The position numbers were made by a program, and so were the translations under genes. A stretch of 7,501 nt of DNA from Bacteroidota bacterium. Lineage in GTDB: Bacteria > Bacteroidota > Bacteroidia > Cytophagales > Cyclobacteriaceae. Each line of letters starts with the position of its first letter. Position 1 is the stretch's first letter. The stretch covers positions 1-7,501 of the forward strand of contig JAEWLI010000211.1 in assembly GCA_023393375.1 (NCBI GenBank), read 5' to 3'. Below the pieces are notes generated by a model. It searched no databases, was not told the DNA's origin, and saw nothing but the letters and a program-made list of their open reading frames with translations. Positions 1 to 7,203 of the stretch are shown here, one piece after another.

Positions 1-1
1 A

Positions 2-1070
2 AATAACATCCACAACTTACCTGCTGTGGGTCGGGGGGATATGAAGTGGTTCGATGCGAACCTGGATGGTTTGTATGATGTGGTGATCACCGGGATAGAT
101 GACAACAGCCAACGGGTGGCCGATGTATTTCGCAACAACGGCGATGGCACCTTTACCGGTTACGGTTCAGGTTTGGTTCCAGTATCTGATGGTTCTATTG
201 CACTTGGAGATATCAACCACGATGGCCTCATAGATGTTTTTATTCATGGTCACGATGGCACGAACAGAACCGCTCGCCTATACCTGAACGCAGGCAACGG
301 TATTTTCAATCTATCTTCAAACCCGTTTATCGGACTTGCTTATGGAACCGGTATTATGGCCGATCTGGACAATGATGGCGACCCGGACCTGGTATACAAT
401 GGCCGCGATGCCGCAGGGGTGGCACATACCCTCGTTTATATAAACAATGGTGACGCTACATTTACACAAGTTCCGCATAACCTGCCCCACCTGAGTTCGG
501 GCGGTATACTGGCTGCTGATTTCAACCGGAATGGTTATGTCGATCTGGTAGTGTATGGCCTTAACAACAATAATCAGGTAGTGACAGCTTTGTACAACAA
601 CCTGGGAGACGCTAATTTTGAACTTCAAATTTCAGGTCTTCCCCCTGTATATGGGGGGAAACTGGCATCCGCTGATTTTAACAGCGATGGATTTCCTGAC
701 CTATATGTATCAGGTTATGATCCAGGTGGAACTTTCATATCCCAACTCTATACAAAAAACCAAGGCGGAGGATTTATGCTTCATCAGGACCTTGACATAT
801 TTGAAAATGTGGGGGTGGCTTTTGGTGATTATGATATGGATGGTGATCTGGATATAATATTGTCTGGAAAGAATGGCAGTGATCTGGCTGCTATATTATA
901 CAACAACGATAACGGCACATTCTCCAACTCTGGCATTTATATCCAGGGACTGTTATCGGCCAGCATGGGTTGGTGCGACTACAACAACGACCAAAAGATG
1001 GATTTGCTGACAAGCGGATATGCTTTAACTGCTGCTGCATCCAATTTGTATGATAATCAACTGAGTTCAA
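2..1070 (+). repeat. Seven VCBS/FG-GAP beta-propeller units, about 52 residues each
   Basis: Within the first gene, a calcium-loop motif of the form DxNxDGxxD begins at 53, 209, 362, 518, 674, 827 and 977. The steps are 156, 153, 156, 156, 153 and 150 bases, so the period is 50-52 residues. Between loops each unit carries an LYxN...GxGxF strand pair. Unit 4 has Asn for the second Asp-position residue (DFNRNGYVD) and unit 7 has Gln for Gly (DYNNDQKMD), so these sites are slightly degenerate. FG-GAP/VCBS units normally fold as blades of a seven-bladed, calcium-stabilised propeller, so seven visible units could be a whole propeller, although the protein continues upstream and more units may exist there. 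Confidence 0.9.
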
Positions 1071-3106
1071 TCAATACCCCTCCCACAGCCCCGACCAATT
1101 TATTGGCTTTACCGAATGCCGATTCAGTGAGATTAAATTGGACTGCTGCTCAAGATGCCCAAACATCAACGGAAGGCCTCACCTATAATTTATATGTGGG
1201 TACAGCACCCGGTAAAGCTGATATTATATCACCCCATGCAGATATTGCTACCGGAAGACGGTATTTAAATGAATCCGGTACTATCCGGGGGACGTCTTAT
1301 ATTTTAAAAAACCTGCCACTTGGCCGTTATTTCTGGTCATTACAGGCCATAGATGCCGGATTTGCCGGAGGTGCTTTTGCCATTGAGGGAGAATTTGTGG
1401 TTTGCGGGACCATCGATATTGGCGACAAGGTAAGTCTATGTTCAGGTGAACTAATTCATTTGTCAATTGGGAAATCCCCGGATGTGGTAAATTGGTATTC
1501 CGTCAACGACGGTTTAATTGTTGAGGATAGATATCAACTGAATTATCGGGTAACCAAGAATGACCGAATTGTAGCCAGGTTAACCAATTCATTGGGTTGT
1601 ATATTATCAGACACTATTGACATAGAAGCATATGAATTGCCCAATGCAAGTTTGGGAGCAGACAGGTCAGTATGTTATGGTAAGAACGTGTTGATTGAAA
1701 AGTATGAACCGGGAGAAATCACCTGGTATAATTGGGAAGGAGAACTTATCCAAAGCGGATCATCCCTGGAATTTACCGTTTTAGAAAAGGACACAGTAAT
1801 TGTTCGGATACAAGATATTAATGGATGCCTTAATGCGGATACCATCATCATCAGTCCTATTGCTTTGCCTGTTGCCAACCTTGGACCTGACCTACAGGTA
1901 TGCCTTGGTGGCGAGATCTTATTGGAACAAGCCGGAGATCTGGTCAATTGGTATAATAATGAAGGCCTATTATTGGCCAATGCCAATCAACTCCCACTTA
2001 CCATAAATGACAGGGATACCATATGGGTGGAAGTTCATGATGTCAACACCAGTTGTGTAAATTCTGATACCCTGACTATTGATATTTATGAAAATCCAAC
2101 CGCCGATGCCGGAGCCGATCAGGTCAGTTGTCCGGGGATGCCGGTTACTTTGGGACCAACAGAAGGAGAAAAGGAGGGTTTCGTTTATCAATGGTATCCA
2201 GCCGAACTTTTGAACGATCCTTCTTCGGCGAATCCAATAGCTACCCCAACGATTTCTACAGAGTTTGAGCTTACATTAACCGATCCATATGGTTGTGTTG
2301 GAACAGATAAAATAACCATCCAAATGGATGATCCCTCTGTAATTAATGTGGGTTCAGATGACAGTATTTGCATCGGAGGCAATAAAGTATTGGGAGGAGA
2401 TCCTACAGCTACAGGAAGCAAATTGTCCTATACTTACGAATGGACACCCTCTTTGTCGTTAAACGATCCCGAATCTCCAAATCCTATAGCTTCACCGTTG
2501 GAAACCACCAATTATCGCCTCATTGTAAGGACATTGGATTGTATTATGGATACCTCATATGTAACACTTACCGTGAATCCCCTCCCTGTTGTGATTGTAA
2601 ACCCTGAAATTGCCACAATTGGTTCGGGTGAGAGAATTATTGTTTCTGCCACAGGAGGAAGTAATTATGAATGGTATCCCAAGGAAGGCTTGGAAACACC
2701 TTTTCAACATACCACCTATGCTTCACCTCAGAAAACCACACTTTATGAAGTGGTAGTTACCGATGATAATTCCTGTATGTCTTCAGGATTTGTAAAAATT
2801 CAGGTCGATAATCAGGTGTTTATCCCTACTTTATTTACGCCTAATGGTGATGGCAACAATGATTTTTTCAAGGTTTACGGATCGGGTATCAAAGAAGCCC
2901 GGTTTACGATCATCAACAGGTTGGGACAAATTGTGTACGAGACCACAAACATCACAGAATTGATGGATATTGGGTGGGACGGCAGATACAATGGCACTTT
3001 ACAGGACAGCGGTAATTATATATGGGTGATTAATGGAAGGTTCTTTGATGAATCGCCATTAACATTTAAAGGAGCTACAAAAGGAGTGATTAAACTAGTA
3101 CGTTAA
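2..3106 (+). CDS. Large T9SS-exported surface protein: VCBS propeller, FnIII, Ig-like repeats, type B C-terminal signal (5' partial)
   Basis: The 3' part (1034 codons) of a secreted multidomain protein. The frame is open to the left edge without a stop, and the residues before the first possible start (GTG at 26) continue a VCBS unit, so the true start and signal peptide lie outside the window. Domains in order: seven Asp-rich VCBS/FG-GAP units (about 2-1070), a fibronectin-III-like domain beginning NTPPTAP (1073-1402), six Ig/PKD-like repeats (1403-2815), and a CHU_C/type B T9SS sorting domain (2816-3103) with the hallmark FTPNGDGNND followed by INRLGQIVYE and GWDGRYNG. From knowledge of the family, such proteins cross the outer membrane through the T9SS and act at the cell surface or outside, often as adhesins or stalks; type B substrates typically need a partner PorP/SprF protein, and one is encoded 12 bases downstream. 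The actual ligand or any enzymatic activity cannot be read; no catalytic domain is visible in this part. Confidence 0.93.
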   Translation, partial: NNIHNLPAVGRGDMKWFDANLDGLYDVVITGIDDNSQRVADVFRNNGDGTFTGYGSGLVPVSDGSIALGDINHDGLIDVFIHGHDGTNRTARLYLNAGNGIFNLSSNPFIGLAYGTGIMADLDNDGDPDLVYNGRDAAGVAHTLVYINNGDATFTQVPHNLPHLSSGGILAADFNRNGYVDLVVYGLNNNNQVVTALYNNLGDANFELQISGLPPVYGGKLASADFNSDGFPDLYVSGYDPGGTFISQLYTKNQGGGFMLHQDLDIFENVGVAFGDYDMDGDLDIILSGKNGSDLAAILYNNDNGTFSNSGIYIQGLLSASMGWCDYNNDQKMDLLTSGYALTAAASNLYDNQLSSINTPPTAPTNLLALPNADSVRLNWTAAQDAQTSTEGLTYNLYVGTAPGKADIISPHADIATGRRYLNESGTIRGTSYILKNLPLGRYFWSLQAIDAGFAGGAFAIEGEFVVCGTIDIGDKVSLCSGELIHLSIGKSPDVVNWYSVNDGLIVEDRYQLNYRVTKNDRIVARLTNSLGCILSDTIDIEAYELPNASLGADRSVCYGKNVLIEKYEPGEITWYNWEGELIQSGSSLEFTVLEKDTVIVRIQDINGCLNADTIIISPIALPVANLGPDLQVCLGGEILLEQAGDLVNWYNNEGLLLANANQLPLTINDRDTIWVEVHDVNTSCVNSDTLTIDIYENPTADAGADQVSCPGMPVTLGPTEGEKEGFVYQWYPAELLNDPSSANPIATPTISTEFELTLTDPYGCVGTDKITIQMDDPSVINVGSDDSICIGGNKVLGGDPTATGSKLSYTYEWTPSLSLNDPESPNPIASPLETTNYRLIVRTLDCIMDTSYVTLTVNPLPVVIVNPEIATIGSGERIIVSATGGSNYEWYPKEGLETPFQHTTYASPQKTTLYEVVVTDDNSCMSSGFVKIQVDNQVFIPTLFTPNGDGNNDFFKVYGSGIKEARFTIINRLGQIVYETTNITELMDIGWDGRYNGTLQDSGNYIWVINGRFFDESPLTFKGATKGVIKLVR
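1073..1402 (+). other. Fibronectin-III-like domain within the first gene
   Basis: The segment starts with a Pro-rich NTPPTAPTNL, followed by strands such as VRLNWTAAQDAQT, LTYNLYVGTAPG, SYILKNLPLGRYFWSLQAID and a closing GEFVV. This pattern (SxxLxWxxxxD, YxLxV, LxxLxxGxYxWxVxAxD) is typical of FnIII-like domains that follow VCBS propellers in Bacteroidota T9SS substrates. It probably acts as a rigid spacer between propeller and Ig stalk. The family assignment rests on pattern recall, not on a profile search. Confidence 0.75.
1403..2815 (+). repeat. Six tandem Ig/PKD-like repeats with paired cysteines
   Basis: Within the first gene. The first Cys of repeats 1-5 lies at 1439, 1673, 1901, 2129 and 2369, giving periods of 78, 76, 76 and 80 residues. 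Each repeat runs from a (L)GxDxxxCxG strand to a closing xxC(x)xxDxxxI strand, so each of the first five has a likely disulphide pair. Repeats 1-3 share a W-Y-x-x-x-G-x-L core; repeats 4-5 share YxWxPxxxLNDPxSxNPIAxP and repeat 6 a shorter YEWYPKEGL. Repeat 6 lacks the first Cys (IGSGE at the equivalent place near 2621) but keeps the second (NSC). Such arrays usually form an extended stalk holding the outer domain away from the membrane. Confidence 0.85.
2816..3103 (+). other. CHU_C / type B T9SS C-terminal sorting domain
   Basis: The last 96 residues of the first gene. Visible hallmarks are VFIPTLFTPNGDGNNDFFKV, then FTIINRLGQIVYET, then GWDGRYNG and a final strand ending GVIKLVR. These match the gliding motility-associated C-terminal (CHU_C) domain, the type B export signal first studied on SprB-like adhesins. 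Family knowledge: unlike type A signals, type B domains generally are not replaced by A-LPS and rely on a cognate PorP/SprF protein, which here is the next gene. Confidence 0.93.
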
Positions 3107-3118
3107 AATTAGAACATC

Positions 3119-4579
3119 ATGAGAAAACAATTACTACTCTTGTTTTTCAGTATCATACTCAACAATCTTTTTGCACAACAGGTACGTTTTATGCAGGAAG
3201 ATTTTTCACCTCATTTATTTAATCCAGCTTTATTGGCCACAGATGATTATATGTCCATCATGTTGGATTTTCAATCACAGGGTTACAAAGGTCTGCTAAA
3301 CTATAATTCTTTGTCATTGTATGGGAAATACACCTTTCACAGCAAATCAGGTAAAAGAATAGGTGCTGCCGGGGCGGGCATGTTAATGGATCAGAGCGAG
3401 GGATTGGGAGTATATAAAACCAATGCTTTTTTTGCCAACCTGGCTTATAATGTGCATATCAATAATGGCCTAAACCTTTCTTTAGGTACAGGTGGTGTTT
3501 ATTCCCACAATCGTCTCTCTTTGGGCGAATATACAACAGGGAGCCAATGGACAGATAACATCGGGTTTTTGCCGGATGTCGCTACCGGTGAAAACTTCGA
3601 TAGTGAAAAAAACGGTTATTTTTCGGTAAATTCAGGGTTTATGCTGTATAAAGATGATGAAAGGGGAAAAAAGTATTTTGTAGGTGGTTCTGCCTTTCAT
3701 CTGAATAAGCCTGATAATTCTTTTTTTGAGAATCACCTTGCTCCAAAAGAGATTTCTTATAAAGCTCATGCTGGTTACAGGCTTTTTGAAGGAAAAAATG
3801 TAACAGCAACACCTGAATTGTTATACGCTTTTGAAGATCAAAATCAGTATGGGTTGGGGATATCTGTCAGCTACTTTTTTGACAATGAAAATCCTTATGA
3901 TATGGTTAAATCCGGCAGTCTGGTATTGGATCTCAGAAATTATATCAACGAATCGTTCAGTATGGGAGCCAGTGTTAATCAGCCAGCATATAGTTTGGGT
4001 TTTGCTTATAATTTTAATCTTTCCAATCAACAGGATTACCCATCGTCAAATGCTTTTGAATTCACTTTGGCTTTGCGTAAAATCAGAAAGAAAAAACTAG
4101 CGAAATCAGTTCAGATCATTGATAATTATAATATCAACGAAATCAGGAATTTTTATGAAGAAAAACGATCGGAAGATACCGGAAGATCCGTTGAGCAGGA
4201 AGATTTGTCAGAAGACTCTTCTAATCCAGAAAACTTCAGATTTGAATTGCGCCGGGAGTTTAAATTTGGGTTTAATGAATCTACACTCGACGCGAGTGAT
4301 GAGGTTTATTTGGACGAACTATTCAGAACACTTCATGAAAATCCCGAATTAAAACTTGAAATAAATGGCCATGCAGATAGTGTGGGAACAGCAGCTGCAA
4401 ATAGGAAGATTTCGATTAAAAGAGCAGAAATAGTAAAAGATTACCTGATTGAAAAAGGCATTAGTAAAAGTAGAATTAGTGCTATCGGTAAAGGATCTAC
4501 TGAACCGCTGGTTCCAAATAATAGCGAAGAAAACAGAGCGAAAAACAGAAGGGTAGAATTTATAATTTATAAAGACTAA
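3119..4579 (+). CDS. PorP/SprF-like T9SS outer-membrane protein fused to OmpA peptidoglycan-binding domain
   Basis: A 486-residue protein. Residues 1-19 form a signal peptide (basic MRK, hydrophobic core, cleavage near LFA/QQ). About residues 20-320 form a PorP/SprF-type beta-barrel, recognisable from the early QxxxF...HLFNPAL motif and the repeated amphipathic strands with a LGxxxSYFF and a YSLGFAYNF segment. A charged linker (about 321-372, KIRKKK then Glu/Asp-rich) leads to an OmpA C-terminal domain (about 373-486). In that domain Asp420 (GHADSVG) and Arg435 (IKRAE) stand 15 residues apart, the same spacing as the diaminopimelate-binding Asp/Arg pair of Acinetobacter OmpA, so peptidoglycan binding is probably intact; NRRVEF closes the domain. 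The start is the ATG 12 bases after the stop of the surface-protein gene, and no strong Shine-Dalgarno is seen, as usual in this phylum. Inference: it is the dedicated outer-membrane partner and cell-wall anchor of that substrate. Stand-alone PorP/SprF proteins are about 300-350 residues, so the extra length is the OmpA fusion. Confidence 0.9.
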   Translation: MRKQLLLLFFSIILNNLFAQQVRFMQEDFSPHLFNPALLATDDYMSIMLDFQSQGYKGLLNYNSLSLYGKYTFHSKSGKRIGAAGAGMLMDQSEGLGVYKTNAFFANLAYNVHINNGLNLSLGTGGVYSHNRLSLGEYTTGSQWTDNIGFLPDVATGENFDSEKNGYFSVNSGFMLYKDDERGKKYFVGGSAFHLNKPDNSFFENHLAPKEISYKAHAGYRLFEGKNVTATPELLYAFEDQNQYGLGISVSYFFDNENPYDMVKSGSLVLDLRNYINESFSMGASVNQPAYSLGFAYNFNLSNQQDYPSSNAFEFTLALRKIRKKKLAKSVQIIDNYNINEIRNFYEEKRSEDTGRSVEQEDLSEDSSNPENFRFELRREFKFGFNESTLDASDEVYLDELFRTLHENPELKLEINGHADSVGTAAANRKISIKRAEIVKDYLIEKGISKSRISAIGKGSTEPLVPNNSEENRAKNRRVEFIIYKD

Positions 4580-4585
4580 ACCACA

Positions 4586-6298
4586 ATGAAACATTCAATC
4601 ACCCTTATTCTTCTTATTATTTTTGCCTCATTACCCCTTCATAGCCAGGATCTGGGAAATATTGGAGATGAAAAACCTCTAAAAGTTTCAGGGGGTTTAT
4701 CAGTCAGTCAGATTGCCTATGCTGTCAACGGTATTGAAAGTCGGCGGGATCCATATTCCTGGTTCGCAACAGGGAATCTGAATTTCAGTTTATATGGTTG
4801 GAGTGTACCTTTGAGCTTTTCCGTATCCAACCAAAACACTTCATTTCAGCAACCTTTTAATCAGTATGGACTATCTCCCACATACAAATGGGTAAGGGGA
4901 TATATTGGTTACAACAGTATGTCATTTTCTAGGTACACGCTCGGGGGACATATTTTTAATGGAGTGGGAGTAGATTTGGAACCCGGAGAGAAATTCAGGT
5001 TCAGTGCCATGTATGGAAAGTTGTTAAAAGCAGTTGAGCCAGATTCAACCCAGGATTTTTCCGAACCACCTGCTTTTAAAAGAATGGGATATGGTTTTAA
5101 AGCAAGTTATATCACTGACGGTACCGAAGTAAACCTGAGCTTGTTTAAAGCAAAGGATGAGATAAATTCGATTAGTTATGTGCCAGAGGAAGAAGATGTA
5201 CTGCCGGAAGAAAATTTGTCCATGGCACTGGAAGCCAAAAAAATGTTATTCAGCAAGATTAAGATTTCTGCTGAAATAGCAGGTAGTGCTTTAACCAGAG
5301 ACACCCGGTCAGAAAAAACATCCAGCGGTCAATTAATGACCAAAATGGGCAACTTGTATCGGGCAAGAGTATCCAGTTCTTATTATAATGCATTCAATAC
5401 CAATATCTCCTATAATGGGAATGGATATGCGCTTGGGCTAGGATACGAACGTATAGATCCCGGATACCGCACGTTGGGAGCTTACTATTTCAATAACGAC
5501 CTGGAAAATATAACCGCTAATGGTGCTTTGGCATTGTTGTCAGGCAAAGTAAACCTGAGTGGAAATGTGGGTATCCAAAAAGATAACCTCGATAAACAGA
5601 AAATCAGTTCGATGAAGCGATGGGTTGGATCAATAAATGTCGGTTTTGTTCCTTCAGAAAAGCTGAATACGAATTTATCCTATTCAAGTTTCTCCACATA
5701 TACCAATATCCGGTCCCAGTTTTTGGATATCAATCGTATTTCACCACTTGACCACCTTGATACACTTAATTTTACCCAATTGTCGCAGAACGCATCCCTA
5801 AACATGAATTATTCGTTTTCTGCCAATGAAAATAAAAAGCAAAATGTTAGTATGATGTTTACGTTGCAAGATGCAACAGATCAGCAGGGAGGGGTAGAAC
5901 AAAATAGTGGTATAACCTTTTATAACATCAATGCAGCATATTCCATAAATTACACCAATACACTTTCCATTACCACAGCCTTCAATTATAGTGGCAATAG
6001 ATCAGGATTGGGTATGTCCGGCAAAACTTTAGGGCCAACTTTAGCAGTTAATCGTTCCTTCTTCGACAAAAAATTGAGAACTTCATTCTCTACATCCTGG
6101 AATAATACCTTCACTAACAATGAGTTCAAAAACCGTGTGATCAATTTTCGTGTGAGTTCCGGATACCGATTAAAGGAAAAGCACAACATCAATCTTAATT
6201 TGGTTACATTAAACAGGCATAGCAAAGAAGAAAGCACATCTGGAGTTGGAAATTTTACGGAATATACCGCTACTTTAGGTTATAATTATAATTTTTGA
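4586..6298 (+). CDS. Outer-membrane beta-barrel protein of unnamed family, third member of the T9SS cassette
   Basis: A 570-residue protein starting 6 bases after the previous stop, so it is almost certainly co-transcribed. Residues 1-20 form a signal peptide (MKH, then a Leu/Ile-rich core, cleavage near LHS/QD). The rest alternates amphipathic strands with Asn/Ser/Gly-rich turns, for example SLYGWSVPLSFSVSNQN, GYNSMSFSRYTLGGH (from residue 108), AFKRMGYGFKASY (from 163) and many strands with aromatic ends to the C-terminus. It ends ATLGYNYNF, and a terminal Phe is the classic outer-membrane barrel signature. An acidic loop at about 200-210 (PEEEDVLPEEN) is distinctive. No TonB box, plug domain or OmpA domain is visible. 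I recall similar uncharacterised proteins beside CHU_C-type genes in other Bacteroidota, but know no established function. Alternatives are a transporter unrelated to secretion or an assembly accessory for the surface protein; the location makes the latter more likely. Confidence 0.82.
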   Translation: MKHSITLILLIIFASLPLHSQDLGNIGDEKPLKVSGGLSVSQIAYAVNGIESRRDPYSWFATGNLNFSLYGWSVPLSFSVSNQNTSFQQPFNQYGLSPTYKWVRGYIGYNSMSFSRYTLGGHIFNGVGVDLEPGEKFRFSAMYGKLLKAVEPDSTQDFSEPPAFKRMGYGFKASYITDGTEVNLSLFKAKDEINSISYVPEEEDVLPEENLSMALEAKKMLFSKIKISAEIAGSALTRDTRSEKTSSGQLMTKMGNLYRARVSSSYYNAFNTNISYNGNGYALGLGYERIDPGYRTLGAYYFNNDLENITANGALALLSGKVNLSGNVGIQKDNLDKQKISSMKRWVGSINVGFVPSEKLNTNLSYSSFSTYTNIRSQFLDINRISPLDHLDTLNFTQLSQNASLNMNYSFSANENKKQNVSMMFTLQDATDQQGGVEQNSGITFYNINAAYSINYTNTLSITTAFNYSGNRSGLGMSGKTLGPTLAVNRSFFDKKLRTSFSTSWNNTFTNNEFKNRVINFRVSSGYRLKEKHNINLNLVTLNRHSKEESTSGVGNFTEYTATLGYNYNF

Positions 6299-6447
6299 GC
6301 TCCGCGTTTAAATTTTTATCCGTTGAACTATAAATTTTTTGATCGTTAACTGTATCTTTTCCTATAGTAGAAAAAATTATCTGTATATTACATCAATTTA
6401 TTGGGCAGAGTAAAACTACAATGGCAAAAAATTATTGAAAATAAAAA
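6299..6447. other. AT-rich intergenic region at the end of the T9SS operon
   Basis: A 149-base gap rich in A/T runs. I see no clear intrinsic terminator after the barrel gene. Two partial matches to the Bacteroidota -7 element occur (TAAATTTT near 6331 and TATCTTTT at 6353-6360), each with T instead of the final G and without a well-spaced upstream TTG, so a promoter for the next gene is possible but not demonstrated. A five-codon frame at 6421 (MAKNY) is too short to call. Confidence 0.4.
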
Positions 6448-6897
6448 ATGAATAAATTTCGGCTTCCCAGAAAAACGAAAAAAACGCTCAAAAAATCGAT
6501 GTGGCTTTTTCCACCTGATAAAAAAGGTAATTCTTTAATGGCTAGGCCTTCAAAATCGCAAAAAGATTATACTGCCGTTAAAGAGGGTATTGCCAAAAAG
6601 TTTCCAGATAGTACAAAAGCCGAAAGAAAAAAGTATAGAGACAAACTTGACAAAGAAATTTATGTTGACGATCACGTTTTAAAAAAATATGTTGATGATA
6701 TTATTAGGGAAGATCTGCGAAACTCATCCTATAAAATACTTATTGAAGCCAAAACTAACCCTATTGCTGTAAAAGCGTATTTCAATTTTGTAAATGCTTA
6801 CCAATTGTTTGAAGAAGGAGATGAGTCATATGGTAATATCTGCTGTTTGGCTATTGATAACGCTATTGAACTATTGAAACCTAAAAAGAAGAAATAG
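6448..6897 (+). CDS. Small, strongly basic protein of unknown function
   Basis: A 149-residue protein I do not recognise. It has 28 Lys and 7 Arg against 21 Asp/Glu by hand count, so its net charge is about +14. Positive clusters mark both ends (RLPRKTKKTLKK at residues 5-16 and PKKKK at the C-terminus). A middle segment (about residues 50-100) reads as charged helices (KAERKKYRDKLDKE, KKYVDDIIREDL), and the last third looks like a compact helical part (NPIAVKAYFNFVNAYQLFEEGDE, then CCLAIDNAIELL). There is no signal peptide or membrane segment, so it is probably cytoplasmic, and the charge would suit nucleic-acid or ribosome binding, but this is only a guess. ATG 6448 is the first start and is preceded by an A-rich tract; later in-frame ATGs at 6499 and 6538 (MARPSK) are alternatives. 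It is AT-rich compared with the large surface-protein gene and lies outside the preceding operon by spacing. Confidence 0.72.
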   Translation: MNKFRLPRKTKKTLKKSMWLFPPDKKGNSLMARPSKSQKDYTAVKEGIAKKFPDSTKAERKKYRDKLDKEIYVDDHVLKKYVDDIIREDLRNSSYKILIEAKTNPIAVKAYFNFVNAYQLFEEGDESYGNICCLAIDNAIELLKPKKKK

Positions 6898-6920
6898 ACA
6901 AAGTCAAAAAGGCTTTGTTT
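6896..6920 (+). terminator. Terminator-like hairpin overlapping the stop of the small basic gene
   Basis: ACAAAGTC (6898-6905), loop AAAAA (6906-6910), GGCTTTGT (6911-6918): an 8-bp stem with one G-U pair, extendable by two weaker pairs into the TAG stop codon. Downstream bases are TTGG then GGTTTTCC, so the T-tract is short and broken. It is a plausible Rho-independent terminator of modest strength. Confidence 0.5.
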
Positions 6921-7203
6921 GGAGGTTTTCCGATCAATATGTTTCCTCTTGCAAGTTATTCTTAGTCATAGTATTTTGTCACCATTAGTTGTCTCTCGTA
7001 AAGCAATACAGAAACATACCGTAAACAGGCTATTCTGAAAGTTCCTTATGAAGGTATATGTATAATCCATAGGTGGTTATAATGTTAAAATATTCCTACC
7101 CCAAAATGGATAGTTAAAAGCATGTTGAGGCCGAAATTTCAGTTAATTACAACCTCAAAGGTGTGATGGTGTTCTGATCCGGTGACCGCAACAGTACTAA
7201 TTT
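6921..7203. other. Non-coding stretch without a convincing gene
   Basis: About 280 bases (about 330 counting the flanking hairpin and leader) between the small basic gene and the toxin-antitoxin module. All frames on both strands that I read by eye break repeatedly, and no tRNA cloverleaf, repeat array or long inverted repeat stands out. A tiny hairpin CCTT-ATG-AAGG lies at 7044-7054. The part around 7098-7112 (CCCCAAAATGGATAG) vaguely recalls insertion-sequence ends in this phylum, but no matching second end or transposase remnant was found. It may be decayed accessory DNA. Confidence 0.5.

Noticed and set aside
317..628. Antisense open frame of about 100 codons opposite the VCBS propeller
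   Set aside because: It is opposite strong, domain-bearing coding sequence, has no recognisable domain, and its composition is explained by reading the reverse of Asp/Asn-rich repeats.
1675..1986. Antisense open frame opposite the Ig-like repeats
   Set aside because: No domain, no plausible start context, and the + strand encodes a clear repeat array with regular cysteines.
6421..6438. Five-codon frame ATG GCA AAA AAT TAT TGA before the small basic gene
   Set aside because: Too short to support as a gene or leader peptide; no attenuator structure is visible nearby.
7044..7054. Small hairpin CCTT-ATG-AAGG
   Set aside because: A four-pair stem with a three-base loop and no T-tract is expected by chance.
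7098..7112. CCCCAAAATGGATAG as an insertion-sequence end
   Set aside because: The resemblance is vague, no matching inverted partner, target duplication or transposase remnant was found, so it is not called a mobile element.
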